From Intestinimonas timonensis (GTDB lineage Bacteria; Bacillota; Clostridia; Oscillospirales; Oscillospiraceae), in assembly GCF_900626145.1 (NCBI RefSeq), contig NZ_LR130816.1, positions 694,155 through 758,154 of the forward strand: DNA of 64,000 nucleotides, in the 5' to 3' direction. Of the stretch, positions 31,715-41,676 are shown one piece after another. A program made the position numbers and the translations under genes. The notes beneath the pieces were generated by a model. The model was not told where the DNA came from. It saw only the letters and a program-made list of their open reading frames with translations, and ran no database searches. Each line of letters starts with the position of its first letter. The stretch's first letter is position 1.

Positions 31715-32533
31715 TTAAAAGATGCTGCCCACGGCGGTCATGCCCTGGTCCAGGTCGGCCCGGTAGTCCGGGTCCGCAGGATTGAGGCTGTTGATGACCA
31801 CGCCGTCGCTGCCGTTGTGGGCGGTGGAGTGGAGATACTTCCCTTCGCCCAGGTACATGGCCACGTGGCCGGGGAAGAAGAGAAGGTCGCCGGGCTGCAT
31901 GTCGGCCCGGGGGATCTCATGGACGGGGAAGCCCTCCACAATGCCGGCGTCCCGGTAGATGACCACCCCGTTGAGGAGGTAGCTCATGGAGACCAGGCCG
32001 GAGCAGTCGATACCCATGGGGGTCTTGCCGCCCCAGCGGTAGTGGGTGCCCTGGAAGGTGAGGGCGGTCTCCACCACCGCCTTGCGCAGCTGTTCCGGGT
32101 CCTCAAACCGGGGCTTTTCGTAATATTCCCCGAGAAAACTACATTTCGTATAGCCCTCCCGGCCGTCGGGCAGCTCCACCCGGAGCCAGCCGTCGGCGTT
32201 GGGGTTCCCCACCGGGGAGACAAGCGCGCCCCGGGTGAGGGTGGCCAGGGGGAAGCAGGTCACGGCGGGGCCGGAGAGGACGTCGCAGATGCCCTTCAGG
32301 ACCACCTGCTTGGGCCGCTCGCTCCAGCGGCGGACCAGGTGGTCGCCGGTGAGGACGTGCTCGGCCTGAAGATAGCCCTCATAGCGGTAGGGCGCCCGGG
32401 CCAGATACCAGCCGGGCTTGACCTCCTCCAGGAGCTCCACCACCATACCGGCGAGGACCTCATCGGCCCGCTCGCACTGGAGCTGGGGGCGGCTCATGAG
32501 GGGACAGACAGGTTCGATGACAATGGCTTTCAT
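31715..32533 (-). CDS. NlpC/P60 peptidase with SH3-like domains (YkfC type)
   Basis: A 272-residue protein with two bacterial SH3-like domains (about 1-135) and a C-terminal NlpC/P60 cysteine peptidase with Cys177 (GIDCSGLVS), His223 (PGHVAMYLG) and His235 (YLHSTAHN). YkfC-type enzymes cut the D-Glu-diaminopimelate bond after a free N-terminal L-Ala. There is no signal peptide, so it acts on imported muropeptides in the cytoplasm. Last gene of an operon that also encodes LD-carboxypeptidase, a peptide importer and the Ala-Glu epimerase, which supports murein peptide recycling. Confidence 0.92.
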   Translation of the reverse strand: MKAIVIEPVCPLMSRPQLQCERADEVLAGMVVELLEEVKPGWYLARAPYRYEGYLQAEHVLTGDHLVRRWSERPKQVVLKGICDVLSGPAVTCFPLATLTRGALVSPVGNPNADGWLRVELPDGREGYTKCSFLGEYYEKPRFEDPEQLRKAVVETALTFQGTHYRWGGKTPMGIDCSGLVSMSYLLNGVVIYRDAGIVEGFPVHEIPRADMQPGDLLFFPGHVAMYLGEGKYLHSTAHNGSDGVVINSLNPADPDYRADLDQGMTAVGSIF

Positions 32534-32539
32534 ATCCGT

Positions 32540-33361
32540 TCAGCCTCCCGTGCAGAATGCCGGCGCCGGGGCGCCGTAGGTGTCATAGATGGCCTTGCCC
32601 AGCCGGCCGATAAACTGCTTTTGGCGGTTGTCGCCCTCGGCGCTGGGGCCGTCCCAGGTGAAGATACCCAGGAACCAGTCGCCGCCGGGCTGGAAGAAGA
32701 CGCCGGCATCATGACTCAGGTAGTCCAGACCGCCGGTCTTGTGGGCGAAATCCACGGGGTAGGGATTGTAGCGCAGGATGTCGTCCATGGACCGCTGGCG
32801 GCGGAGCATATCCAGGGCCACAGCGGTGAGGGACTCGTTCAAAATCTCCCCCCGGCACAGCTTGCGGTAGAGGGCAAACTGGTCGGCGGCGGAGGTATAG
32901 TTGTTCCGTCCGGCGGCGATGGCGTCCCAGTCCAGCATCTGCCGCTGGCACACCGTGTGCCGGAGGCCCAGCGCGTCCCGGGCGTAGGCGTTGATGGCGT
33001 CGTAGCCCACAGTGGAGATCACCCGGTTGGTGGCGGTGTTGTCGCTCTCCACGATCATCCAGTAGAGGAGCTCCCACAGGGAGCGGCTGGTGGGGCCGTA
33101 CTCAAAGACCTGGGAGTCCTCCAGCAGCACCTCGGCGGGCAGGTCCAGGGTCTGGTCCAGGGAGAGCCGGCCCTGCCGCACCTCCTCCAGGGCGGCCAGA
33201 AGCACCGGCACCTTGATGGTGGAGGCCGACACCACCTGGGTGTCCGGCTCCAGGGCCCAGAGGACCTTACCGCTCTCCACCTCACCCACCAGCACGGCGG
33301 TCTTGCAGGGGAAGGCGGCGATCTCTTGTTTCAAAAACGTATCCAATGCTTGCTCCGTCAT
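32540..33361 (-). CDS. Cytoplasmic serine hydrolase of the class A beta-lactamase fold
   Basis: A 273-residue protein with STIK (47-50), SDN (106-108) and KTG (208-210), the three active-site motifs of class A beta-lactamases and related enzymes. No signal peptide is visible and an obvious ExxLN deacylation motif is missing, so it is unlikely to be a resistance enzyme. The ATG overlaps the stop of the LD-carboxypeptidase gene (ATGA). Position in the muropeptide operon suggests a peptidase or amidase acting on cell-wall peptides (inference). Confidence 0.85.
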   Translation of the reverse strand: MTEQALDTFLKQEIAAFPCKTAVLVGEVESGKVLWALEPDTQVVSASTIKVPVLLAALEEVRQGRLSLDQTLDLPAEVLLEDSQVFEYGPTSRSLWELLYWMIVESDNTATNRVISTVGYDAINAYARDALGLRHTVCQRQMLDWDAIAAGRNNYTSAADQFALYRKLCRGEILNESLTAVALDMLRRQRSMDDILRYNPYPVDFAHKTGGLDYLSHDAGVFFQPGGDWFLGIFTWDGPSAEGDNRQKQFIGRLGKAIYDTYGAPAPAFCTGG

Positions 33362-34281
33362 GACGGGAGCACCTCCAGTCGTCCGGTATCGGCGTCCATG
33401 GCGGCCATGGCGCCTAAGGGCAGGGATAGGGTGGGCAGGGTGTGGCCGCAGGCCAGGCCGGACAGGACCGGCTTGCCCGCGGGGACGATGAGCTCCCGGA
33501 AGACCTCCTCCAAAGTGAGGGAGCGCTCCGGGTCCTCGGGGGAACAGTCGGTCCACTCCCCCAGGATCACCCCGGCGCAGTCCCGGAATTTCCCGGCGTT
33601 CCTGAGCTGGGTGAGCATGCCGTCAATGCGGTAGACCTTCTCCCCCACGTCCTCCAGGAAGAGGAGCTTTCCCTTCGTGTCGATCTCCCAGGGGGTGCCC
33701 AGGGAGGCGGCCAGGAGGGAGAGGTTGCCGCCGCACAGCCGTCCCATGGCGCTGCCGTGGGAGAGGGCGGTGAGGGGCCGCCCGGCGGGGTTTTCCACCG
33801 GCCCGGCCAGGGGGCCGAAAAGGCACCGCCGCAGCTGGGACATGGTGAGCTCGTCCACCGGCTGGTAGTAGTCGGAGGCAGGCATGGGGGCGTGGTAGGT
33901 GACGAAGCCGCACACCTGATTGAAGGCGGTGTGGAGGGCGGTGACGTCGCTGTACCCGGCAAACAGCTTGGGCCGCCGGGCGATGGCGTCCAGGTCCAGC
34001 AGTGGGAGGATGCGGTGGGCGCCGTAGCCGCCCCGGAGGCACAACACACCGGCGATGGAGTCATCGGCAAAGGCGGCCTGGACATCCCCGGCCCGCTGGG
34101 CGTCGTCGGCGGCAAAGTAGCCGTGGCGGCTGGTGGCGTAGCAGGAGGGGTAGGGCACCGGCTCCAGGCCCAGGGCCTTCACGGCATCCAGGGCGGGACC
34201 CAGCCGGTCGGCGGCCACGGCGGAACTGGCGTTCACCAGGGCCACCCGGGCGCCGGGGTAGAGAGGGTTGGGAACGATCAT
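33358..34281 (-). CDS. Muramoyltetrapeptide LD-carboxypeptidase (peptidase S66)
   Basis: A 307-residue S66 peptidase that removes the terminal D-Ala from murein tetrapeptide. The nucleophile Ser111 lies in LFAGYSDVTALH, preceded by the conserved CLRGGYGAHRILPLLD; the Glu/His partners lie in LFLEDVGEKVYRID and GLACGHT. Equivalent to LdcA/YkfA. It is cytoplasmic (no signal) and translationally coupled to the downstream serine hydrolase. Confidence 0.93.
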   Translation of the reverse strand: MIVPNPLYPGARVALVNASSAVAADRLGPALDAVKALGLEPVPYPSCYATSRHGYFAADDAQRAGDVQAAFADDSIAGVLCLRGGYGAHRILPLLDLDAIARRPKLFAGYSDVTALHTAFNQVCGFVTYHAPMPASDYYQPVDELTMSQLRRCLFGPLAGPVENPAGRPLTALSHGSAMGRLCGGNLSLLAASLGTPWEIDTKGKLLFLEDVGEKVYRIDGMLTQLRNAGKFRDCAGVILGEWTDCSPEDPERSLTLEEVFRELIVPAGKPVLSGLACGHTLPTLSLPLGAMAAMDADTGRLEVLPS

Positions 34282-34317
34282 TTCCTGGTCACATCCAATG
34301 TCTGATGAGATGTCGGC

Positions 34318-35256
34318 TCACAGCTTGGCCCGGTAGGCGTCCAGCTCGGCCCGGCTGCCCCGGACGAAGTGGCCGGGCTCCACCTCCTCCCACAGGGGAG
34401 GATTCTGGTCGGAGTAGTTGTGGCAGCTGGGGTCGTAGACCTCAAGCACCTTCTGCCGCTCGGAGATGGGGTCGGGCTGGGGGATGGCGGAGAGGAGGGC
34501 CCGGGTGTAGGGGTGGAGGGGGTGGGCAAAGAGCTGCTCGGTCTCGGCCAGCTCCTGGAGCTCTCCCTTGTAGATGACGGCGATGCGGTCGCAGATGAAG
34601 CGCATCACAGAGAGGTCATGGGCAATGAAAAGATAGGTGAGGCCCCGCTCCTTCTGGAGCTTGGACATGAGGTTTAGGACCTGGGCCCGGATGGAGACGT
34701 CCAGAGCGGAGATGGGCTCGTCGGCGATGATGAACTCGGGGTCCAGGATCAGGGCCCGGGCGATGCCGATGCGCTGGCGCTGGCCGCCGGAAAACTCGTG
34801 GGGGAAGCGGCTGGCGAACTCGGGCAGGAGGCCCACGTCGCTGAGGGCCTTGGCCACCTTCTCCTCCCGCTGAGCCTCGGTGAGGTGGAGCTTCTGGGCG
34901 TAGAGTCCCTCGGAGATGATGTAGTCCACCTTGGCGCGCTCGTTGAGGGAGGCCATGGGGTCCTGGAAGATCATCTGGATCTTCCGGGTGACGGTGCGGT
35001 CCACCTCGTGGCTCACTTTTCCGCTGATCTTCTCTCCCTGGAACCACACCTCGCCGCCGGAGGCGGGATGGATGCGGATGATGGCCCGGCCGATGGTGGT
35101 CTTGCCGGAGCCGGACTCGCCCACCAGGCCAAAAGTCTCTCCCTTATGGATCTGGAAGGAGACATGTTTCACGGCGTGGAAGGGCTTGCGGCGGGAGCCG
35201 AAGTCCACGCACAGGTCCTTGACGTCCAGCAGGACGTTGGTGTCAGGCTTGACCAC
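34318..35256 (-). CDS. Muropeptide/oligopeptide ABC transporter ATPase (F type)
   Basis: A 312-residue ATPase with Walker [11 protein letters not shown]-loop MIFQDPMAS, signature FSGGQRQR, Walker B FIIADEP and H-loop AHDLS. GTG at 35256 is taken as the start: it has AGGGGGTG upstream and overlaps the preceding ATPase gene by 14 bases. The C-terminal tail lacks the Cys-rich motif seen in the other peptide transporter of this window. Confidence 0.9.
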   Translation of the reverse strand: MVKPDTNVLLDVKDLCVDFGSRRKPFHAVKHVSFQIHKGETFGLVGESGSGKTTIGRAIIRIHPASGGEVWFQGEKISGKVSHEVDRTVTRKIQMIFQDPMASLNERAKVDYIISEGLYAQKLHLTEAQREEKVAKALSDVGLLPEFASRFPHEFSGGQRQRIGIARALILDPEFIIADEPISALDVSIRAQVLNLMSKLQKERGLTYLFIAHDLSVMRFICDRIAVIYKGELQELAETEQLFAHPLHPYTRALLSAIPQPDPISERQKVLEVYDPSCHNYSDQNPPLWEEVEPGHFVRGSRAELDAYRAKL

Positions 35257-36304
35257 GCAGACGCACCCCCTGTTCTCTGAGCTGTTTGATATGCTCCGGC
35301 GGCTCCACCTTGGGGGCCCTGGGGTCCAGGAGCCAGGTCCGGACCTTGTGGGTGGGGCTGACCTCAAAGTAAGGAGGCCGCTCCACAAAATCGATCTTCA
35401 GGGCCTGGGGATTCCGGGGGGCGAAGGCGTCGCCTTTGACCTCGTTAAAGAGGTTGGCGGGCGTGCCGGCGATGGAGTAGAGCGGCTCTCCCTTGATGCC
35501 CAGCTGGGGCAGGGAGGACAGCAGCGCCCAGGTATAGGGATGGCGGGGATCGTAGAAGACCTCCTCACAGGTGCCGATCTCCACAATATCCCCGGCGTAC
35601 ATCACGGCGATGCGGTCGGCCACGTTGGCCACCACGCCCAGGTCGTGGGTGATGTAGATGGTGGTGAGGCCGTACTGCTTCTGAAGGGCCTTGATGAGCT
35701 CCAGGATCTGGGCCTGGATGGTCACATCCAGAGCCGTGGTGGGCTCGTCACAGATGAGGATCTTGGGCCGGCAGGCGATGGCGATGGCAATGACCACCCG
35801 CTGGCGCATGCCGCCGGAGAATTCATGGGGGTACTGCTTGTAGCGGCGCTCCGGATCGTCGATGCCCACATGGGTCAGAGTCTCCAGCACCACCTTCCGG
35901 GCCGCCTCGCCCTTGAGACCCTGGTGGAGGACCACCGCCTCCTCGATCTGCTTGCCGATGGTCTTGAGGGGGTTGAGAGAGGTCATGGGGTCCTGGAGGA
36001 CCATGGCGATCTCTTTGCCACGGATGGCCTGCCACTCCTTTTCGGTGCGCAGCTGGGCCAGATCCATGCCGTTCTGATACTGGATGGTGCCGCTTTCAAT
36101 GGCGCCGTTCTGGTCGGTGAGGCCCATGAAGGTTTTGGTAAAGACGCTCTTGCCGGAGCCGGACTCGCCCACGATGGCCAGGGACTCCCCCTGATAGAGG
36201 TCCAGGGAGACGCCGCGGATGGCGTGAAGGGTGCGGCCGCGGAGGGTGAATTTCACATTCAGGTCCCGGATCGACAAAATGACGTCATGTTCTTTTTGTT
36301 CCAT
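35243..36304 (-). CDS. Muropeptide/oligopeptide ABC transporter ATPase (D type)
   Basis: A 353-residue ATPase: Walker [10 protein letters not shown]-loop MVLQDPMTS, signature FSGGMRQR, Walker B ILICDEP, H-loop THDLG. The C-terminal Cys motif common in OppD is replaced by [14 protein letters not shown]. Lies between the permease C gene (12-base gap) and the F-type ATPase. Confidence 0.93.
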   Translation of the reverse strand: MEQKEHDVILSIRDLNVKFTLRGRTLHAIRGVSLDLYQGESLAIVGESGSGKSVFTKTFMGLTDQNGAIESGTIQYQNGMDLAQLRTEKEWQAIRGKEIAMVLQDPMTSLNPLKTIGKQIEEAVVLHQGLKGEAARKVVLETLTHVGIDDPERRYKQYPHEFSGGMRQRVVIAIAIACRPKILICDEPTTALDVTIQAQILELIKALQKQYGLTTIYITHDLGVVANVADRIAVMYAGDIVEIGTCEEVFYDPRHPYTWALLSSLPQLGIKGEPLYSIAGTPANLFNEVKGDAFAPRNPQALKIDFVERPPYFEVSPTHKVRTWLLDPRAPKVEPPEHIKQLREQGVRLRGQA

Positions 36305-36316
36305 CTGCCCACCTCC

Positions 36317-37360
36317 TCAGCTGACGTGATTTTTCGGGTCCGCCGCGTCGGCAAAGGCGTTGCCGATGACATAGAAGCAGACGGTGACGAAGGACAGGGC
36401 CACACAGGGGATGATGAGCTGATAGCTCAGGGAGGGCGTGGTCATCAGGGCCTTGCCGGCGATGATGAGGGTGCCCAGGGAGGGCGTGTAGACGGGCAGG
36501 CCCAGGCCGATGTAGGTGAGGAAGACCTCGTCGGTGATGGCGGTGGGCACTGCCAGGGCGGCCCGGAGCATGATGATGGACACCAGATAGGGCAGCAGGT
36601 TGCGGTAGACGATGCGGGGCGTGCTGCTGCCCAGGCAGCGGGAGGCCAGGTTATAGTCCCGGTCCCGGATGATGACCACCTGGTTGCGGACATACCTGGC
36701 CATCTTCAGCCACCCCACCAGACACATGGACAGGATGATGGTGCTCATGGAGGGCCGCAGGATGTAGGAGATAAGGATGAGGATGATGGTCCGGGGCACA
36801 TTGTCCACGATATTGTAGGCAGAGGTGAGGAACTGATCCAGCCGGCGCACATAGCCCCACAGCACTCCTAAGGTGATGCCGATGATACACTCGGAGAGGG
36901 CCACCACGAAGCCGATGAAGAGACTGGTCCGGGTGGCGTACCAGGTCCGGGACCACAGATCCTGGCCCAGGTTGTTGGTGCCCAGGATGAAGCCTTCCAC
37001 CTCACCGGGCTGCTTATTGGAGAGGGGCATGCCCGTCTCCTCGTTGTAGAAGATCTCCGTGGGGTCCTTCTGGTTGGGGAGGAAGGGCTGGATGAAGGTA
37101 AAGAGGAGCATGATCCCCAGCAGGATGATGAGCAGGCGGGCAACCTTGTTGCGCCAGAAAATGCGCAGGGTGGAGCGCCAGTAGGAGTAGTTGGAGTAGC
37201 CTGTCCGCTCGGCGGCGGCGGCGTCATAGTCGGCCAGCGTAAAGAGCTGGGGGTCCAGGGCGTCGATCTCGGCCTGGGTGAGGCCTTTGGCCTTCTTTGC
37301 CAGGTCCTCCTCCAGAGAGGCGGCCAGCTTGTCCAGCTTGCGTTTTCCGATCTGCGGCAT
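36317..37360 (-). CDS. Muropeptide/oligopeptide ABC transporter permease (C type)
   Basis: A 347-residue permease with a long N-terminal cytoplasmic region of about 70 residues (RKLDKLAASLEEDLAKKAKG) before the first membrane segment (LLIILLGIMLLFTFIQPFL). The loop ASRCLGSSTPRIVYRNLLPY is the ATPase contact. Its ATG directly abuts the stop of the permease B gene, so the two are co-translated. Confidence 0.93.
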   Translation of the reverse strand: MPQIGKRKLDKLAASLEEDLAKKAKGLTQAEIDALDPQLFTLADYDAAAAERTGYSNYSYWRSTLRIFWRNKVARLLIILLGIMLLFTFIQPFLPNQKDPTEIFYNEETGMPLSNKQPGEVEGFILGTNNLGQDLWSRTWYATRTSLFIGFVVALSECIIGITLGVLWGYVRRLDQFLTSAYNIVDNVPRTIILILISYILRPSMSTIILSMCLVGWLKMARYVRNQVVIIRDRDYNLASRCLGSSTPRIVYRNLLPYLVSIIMLRAALAVPTAITDEVFLTYIGLGLPVYTPSLGTLIIAGKALMTTPSLSYQLIIPCVALSFVTVCFYVIGNAFADAADPKNHVS

Positions 37361-38302
37361 TCAGCGTCCCCCCCTTTCCTGACCCAGCTTGATGCGCGGG
37401 TCGGCCAGTGTCATAAAGAAATCGCCCAACAGCAGTCCCAGAATGCCCACACTGGCAAAGATGAGCACCAGGGCCTGGACCATGGCGTTGTCCTGTCGCT
37501 TGATGACGTCCACCAGCAGTCCGCCCATACCCGGCACCGAGAACAGGGACTCCACATAAATGGAGCCGATGATGGTGTTGAGGAATGAGGTGGGCAGCAG
37601 CTGGATGATGGGCACGAAGGCGTTGCGCAGGACGTGGTGGTACATGATGTCCCGGCGGGAGACGCCCTTGGCCATGGCCAGCTTCACATAGTCAGAGTTG
37701 AGCTGGTCTACCATATACCGGCGCATCCACATGGCGTACTCGGCAATGTTGGCCAGAGAGAGGCACAGGATGGGCAGGATCCAGCTGGTGGGGTTAGAGC
37801 GGCTGTACAGCATGGGCAGTGCCAGAGAGCGGGAGCCCACCATCTGGATGACCAGATAGTAGACCACCACAGGCACGGCGTTGAGCAGCACGATGAAGCC
37901 GGTACCCAGCTTGTCGGGCAGACGGCCCTTGTAGCGGCTCATGACCACGCCAAGCGGAATACCCACCACCAGGGAGAGGACCATGGCCATGCAGCCCAAG
38001 GTGAGGGAGACAGGGATCTTCCGGGCCAGGATCTCCGTGACAGGCACGTTGGGCTGGTAGATCCAGGAGGTGCCCAGGTCGCCGTGGAACAGATCCCGAT
38101 AGAACCGGAACAGCTGCACCGGCAGAGGATCGGTGAGTCCCAGGTTCTCCAGGCCGTTCTGAATCATCTCCGGGGTCATCTTGTCGAAGTTGGGGAAGTA
38201 GCCCTCAATGGGCATGAGGCGCATGAGGGAGAAGATGACAGCCGTGATGATGAAAAGTGCCACCACAGCGAAGGCCAGGCGTTTTAATATGTATTTCAGC
38301 AT
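37361..38302 (-). CDS. Muropeptide/oligopeptide ABC transporter permease (B type)
   Basis: A 313-residue permease starting MLKYILKRLAFAVVALFIIT. The ATPase-contact loop is KLAMAKGVSRRDIMYHHVLR, and six membrane segments are visible. It follows the binding protein gene after a 134-base gap with two strong hairpins, a typical arrangement that lets the binding protein be made in excess. Confidence 0.93.
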   Translation of the reverse strand: MLKYILKRLAFAVVALFIITAVIFSLMRLMPIEGYFPNFDKMTPEMIQNGLENLGLTDPLPVQLFRFYRDLFHGDLGTSWIYQPNVPVTEILARKIPVSLTLGCMAMVLSLVVGIPLGVVMSRYKGRLPDKLGTGFIVLLNAVPVVVYYLVIQMVGSRSLALPMLYSRSNPTSWILPILCLSLANIAEYAMWMRRYMVDQLNSDYVKLAMAKGVSRRDIMYHHVLRNAFVPIIQLLPTSFLNTIIGSIYVESLFSVPGMGGLLVDVIKRQDNAMVQALVLIFASVGILGLLLGDFFMTLADPRIKLGQERGGR

Positions 38303-38327
38303 GGGGGCGCTCCTTTCGGGATACAGA

Positions 38328-38418
38328 TTGTATGTTGAGACGAGAGCGCTGAAAACGCTCTCGTCTCAACATACAAAGCCCGGGCGGCGGGGACGTGTCC
38401 GGGTACGGACACGTCCCC
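38328..38418 (-). other. Two strong hairpins after the binding-protein gene
   Basis: 38328-38376 is a perfect 21-bp stem (TTGTATGTTGAGACGAGAGC and one more base) with a 7-base loop. A second stem, GGGGACGTGTCCG with its complement around GGTA, follows at about 38390-38418. No U-run. Probably stabilises the upstream mRNA or attenuates permease expression. Confidence 0.65.
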
Positions 38419-38436
38419 CTTGCCCGGCGCGGGGGA

Positions 38437-40362
38437 TCAGCTCTCGGCGGCAGCGGCCTCCAGGGCAGCCTGGCGGTCGGTCTCCCACTGCTCATACTGG
38501 GCGTAGTACTCGTCCATGCTGATGGGGGTATCCAGCAGATGGGCACCCTCATAGCGATAGCTGGACACGCCGAAGGGGGAGAAGGGCCGGTCGAAGACGG
38601 ACAGGTCAGAGACCACGTAGCCGTTGTCGGCCTGGCGGTGGAAGGGGATGACGATGGCGTGCTTGATGAGGAAGGCCTCGGCGTTGGCAAAGGCGGTGTA
38701 GCGCTTCTCGATGTCCAGCTTCTCGTCCTTGCCCTCCTGGACCATCTTGATGTAGACGGTCTCTGGCGTACCGATGAACTTCTCCTCGTCGAAGACGCCG
38801 GCAGCCATATCTTCCTCGGTGTAGATGTAGCCGGTCAGCAGGTCAGACTGCGTGGTGAGCTCGGGCCAGCTGTAGGTGTAGCCCAGGCTCCAGGGGTCGG
38901 AGTAGGTCTCCGGGTCGGCGTAGTCAGGACCCCAGTTGCACAGCATGAGGGAGTACTCGCCGCTCTTACGGACCTCGGCCAGGAAGTTGGTGGAGGGGCC
39001 GGCTTCCACGGTGATGTCGATGTAGTCGGTGCCCAGCAGGCTCTCCAGCTGCTGCTCAATGATCTGGCAGCTCTCGCCCCAGTAGGGGGTAGCGGGGTTG
39101 TAGGGCATGAGGATCTTGATGGGGAAGGTGGCGCCGGCGGCGGTGAGCTCCTCCACGGCCTGCTCCTTATACTGCAGGGCCTGCTCCTCGTTGAAGGGAT
39201 CGGTGTTGGAGATTTCGGCCAGATCGCCCATCTGGGTGTAATCCACACCGTTGTAATCCACAAAGCCCTCGGGGGTGATGGTGCGGATCAGGTTGGCCTC
39301 GGTGTTGTAGGGCTCGTAGGGGTACTCGGCCTTCTGACGGTCAATGCCGTAGGCAATGGAGAGGCGGAAGGCCTCGTTGTTGACGGCGATCTTCCAGTTG
39401 TCGGGCTCAAAGGCCTCGTCCATCTTGGGATCGAAGTTGAAGAGCCACCAGTAGGTGTAATAGGAGCTGCGGGTGGGACGGACCATGTCCTTGGTGCTGT
39501 CGTCCTCCAGCCAGGCCTGCAGCAGCTCGGCGGGGATCTTGGCCTGGTCCACGGAGCCCTGCTTGTACATGTCGGGGGCCAGCTTATTGGCCTCGGTGTT
39601 ATAGGTGCGCTCGATGCGCTCGATGTAGACGTTGTCGGCGTTCCAGTAGTTGGGGTTCTTCACCCACAGCTGGCTCTCCTGGGGGTTAAACTCCTGGCAG
39701 ATATAGGCGCCGTTGTAGAGCAGGGTGTCGGCGCTGGTGCCGAAGCGATCACCCACCTCAGCCAGGAAGTCGGCGTTCACGGGCATGAAGCACACATAGC
39801 TGAGCATGGACAGGAAATAGGGGGTGGGAGCGTTGAGGGTGTACTCCACCGTCATGTCGTCCACCGCGCGGACGCCGATCTCATTGGGATCGGTGATGGC
39901 GCCGGAGTAGTACTCCTGGGCGTTCTTCACCACGCTGGAAACGATGTCGAAGGTCTTGGAGTCGTTGGCAGGGTCACAGACGTACCGGAGACCGGTGACG
40001 AAGTCCTGGGCAGTGAGGTCGGCGTACTCGGAGCCGTCGCTGCGGTACCACTTCACACCCTCCCGGAGGGTAAAGGTCCAGGTGAGGCCGTCCTCGCTGG
40101 TGGTCCAGTCGGTGGCAAGACCTCCATGGGCCACGCCGAATTCGTCGTACTGGACCAGGGTGTCCACGAAGTTGGCGCACAGCTCAAATTCGGTAGCCTG
40201 AGAGGTCACCAGATAGTTGAGCGTGGTAGCCTCAGAGGCGTACAGCTCACGGAAGGTGGTGGAGGCCTGTCCGTCTCCGCCTTCACCGCCGCCGCAGGCG
40301 GCCAGACTCAGGGTCATGGCACCGGCCAGCAGGAGGGCCGTCCATCGGGTGGTTCTTTTCAT
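38437..40362 (-). CDS. Muropeptide/oligopeptide-binding lipoprotein
   Basis: A 641-residue family 5 binding protein, longer than the paralogues at 18-22 kb, similar to OppA/MppA-type receptors. Signal peptide with lipobox LSLAACGGGEG, and the family signature LREGVKWYRSDGSEYADLTA. Second gene of the operon, after the epimerase, so it is likely the receptor for cell-wall peptides. Confidence 0.92.
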   Translation of the reverse strand: MKRTTRWTALLLAGAMTLSLAACGGGEGGDGQASTTFRELYASEATTLNYLVTSQATEFELCANFVDTLVQYDEFGVAHGGLATDWTTSEDGLTWTFTLREGVKWYRSDGSEYADLTAQDFVTGLRYVCDPANDSKTFDIVSSVVKNAQEYYSGAITDPNEIGVRAVDDMTVEYTLNAPTPYFLSMLSYVCFMPVNADFLAEVGDRFGTSADTLLYNGAYICQEFNPQESQLWVKNPNYWNADNVYIERIERTYNTEANKLAPDMYKQGSVDQAKIPAELLQAWLEDDSTKDMVRPTRSSYYTYWWLFNFDPKMDEAFEPDNWKIAVNNEAFRLSIAYGIDRQKAEYPYEPYNTEANLIRTITPEGFVDYNGVDYTQMGDLAEISNTDPFNEEQALQYKEQAVEELTAAGATFPIKILMPYNPATPYWGESCQIIEQQLESLLGTDYIDITVEAGPSTNFLAEVRKSGEYSLMLCNWGPDYADPETYSDPWSLGYTYSWPELTTQSDLLTGYIYTEEDMAAGVFDEEKFIGTPETVYIKMVQEGKDEKLDIEKRYTAFANAEAFLIKHAIVIPFHRQADNGYVVSDLSVFDRPFSPFGVSSYRYEGAHLLDTPISMDEYYAQYEQWETDRQAALEAAAAES

Positions 40363-40472
40363 GCTTTCTCCTTCTCTCCTCTTGTTTTTTGGGCGGTTCG
40401 TCCGCCCGCGGGGTCCATCAAAAGCCGCCCACGCGGCGCTGATGCGGGAGAAAGGGGTCTTGCCGGTCTGGC

Positions 40473-41561
40473 TTACTGCCAGTCTTTACAGGGGATATTG
40501 GTCACGCCGATGCCGGGATCGTCGCTCATGCGGATGACGGCCTCGTCGAAGACCGGCCCGCCGGTGAAGGGGTCCTCGGCACACAGGGAGGGGCCGTCCA
40601 GGTCGCAGCGGGTGATGACGCTCCGGCCCGCCGCCAGGTGGGCGGCCGCGGCCACAGAGAGCCGGGACTCCAGCATACAGCCGATCATACACTCCACGCC
40701 GTAGATCTCGGCCACATCGCAGATCTTCAGGGCCTGCCAGATACCGCCGGTCTTCATGAGCTTGATGTTGATGAGGTCGGCGGCCCCCCGGCGGATGATC
40801 TCCACCGCGTCGGCGGGGGAGAAGACCGACTCGTCGGCCAGAATGGGGGTCTGCACCCGGCTGGTCACATAGACCATGCCCTCCAGATCGTGGGCGGGCA
40901 CGGGCTGCTCCACCAGGTCGATGTCCAGTCCCTTGTCCTCCATGGCCGAGATGATGGCCACCGCCTCCTTGGCCCGCCAGCCCTGGTTGGCGTCCACACG
41001 GAGCTTCACGTCGGGGCCCACCGCTTCCCGGATGGCGGCCATCCGTTCCACATCGGCCTTGGGGTCCTTGCCCACCTTAATTTTCAGGATGCGGTAACCG
41101 CGCTCCACCGCCTCCAGGCTATCCCGCACCATCTCCTCCACCGGATTCACCGAGATGGTGAGATCGGTCTCCAGCTCCCGCTGGGCGCCGCCCAGGGCCC
41201 GCCACACCGGGATGCCGTACCGCTTACCCCAGAGATCGTAGATTGCCATGTCCACCGCCGCCTTGGCGGTGGTGTTCTTTACCATGCAGGCCTGGAGCTT
41301 TTTCATCACCCCGTCCAAATCCTCCACCTCCATCCCCACCAGGGCGGGGCGGATGAAATCCCGGACGGCGCACTCCACGGAGCCCATGGTGTCGCCGGTG
41401 ATGACAGCGGTGGGAGGCGCCTCGCCGTAGCCCACCTGGCCGTCGTCAGCCACCACCATGACAACCACGTCCTCCAGATGGGTGACGGTGCGCAGAGCCG
41501 TCTTGAAGGGGTGGCGCAGCGGAAGGGAAATGCGCCCGGTTCGAATATCCTGAATCACCAT
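40473..41561 (-). CDS. L-Ala-D/L-Glu dipeptide epimerase (enolase superfamily)
   Basis: A 362-residue enolase-superfamily enzyme. The KxK base is in RILKIKVGKD, metal ligands are in RVDANQGW, EQPVPAHD and ILADESVF, and the second base is in NIKLMKTGG. This is the pattern of AEE/YkfB dipeptide epimerases, which convert L-Ala-D-Glu from murein to L-Ala-L-Glu. First gene of the operon, behind a strong promoter and divergent from a WYL regulator. Together with the LD-carboxypeptidase and NlpC/P60 peptidase it supports complete use of murein peptides. Confidence 0.92.
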   Translation of the reverse strand: MVIQDIRTGRISLPLRHPFKTALRTVTHLEDVVVMVVADDGQVGYGEAPPTAVITGDTMGSVECAVRDFIRPALVGMEVEDLDGVMKKLQACMVKNTTAKAAVDMAIYDLWGKRYGIPVWRALGGAQRELETDLTISVNPVEEMVRDSLEAVERGYRILKIKVGKDPKADVERMAAIREAVGPDVKLRVDANQGWRAKEAVAIISAMEDKGLDIDLVEQPVPAHDLEGMVYVTSRVQTPILADESVFSPADAVEIIRRGAADLINIKLMKTGGIWQALKICDVAEIYGVECMIGCMLESRLSVAAAAHLAAGRSVITRCDLDGPSLCAEDPFTGGPVFDEAVIRMSDDPGIGVTNIPCKDWQ

Positions 41562-41634
41562 GGGTCATACCCCCTGAAATGAAATTTCAAAATTTCCAAG
41601 TTTCATAGTCTGAAAATTTGTTTCACTCTAGGAC

Positions 41635-41676
41635 TTCACTTAGGTGAATTGTACCATGTCTTTCCCGGCTTGTAAA
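41635..41676 (-). promoter_or_regulatory. Promoter and operator-like palindrome of the muropeptide operon
   Basis: On the minus strand TTTACA (41676-41671), a 17-base spacer and TACAAT (41653-41648) form a good promoter. Directly after the -10 lies TTCACCTAAGTGAA (41648-41635), an inverted repeat with 5-base arms covering the start point. It is a likely regulator site. Confidence 0.7.

Noticed and set aside
32540..33361. Acquired beta-lactam resistance gene
   Set aside because: It lacks a signal peptide and an obvious deacylation motif, and it is embedded in and coupled to a muropeptide operon.
34931..36871. 646-codon plus-strand frame across two transporter genes
   Set aside because: It covers the reverse of an ATPase and a permease with all motifs intact on the other strand.
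38395..40704. 769-codon open frame antisense to the muropeptide-binding lipoprotein
   Set aside because: Same reverse-codon composition; the opposite strand encodes a complete lipoprotein with signal peptide.
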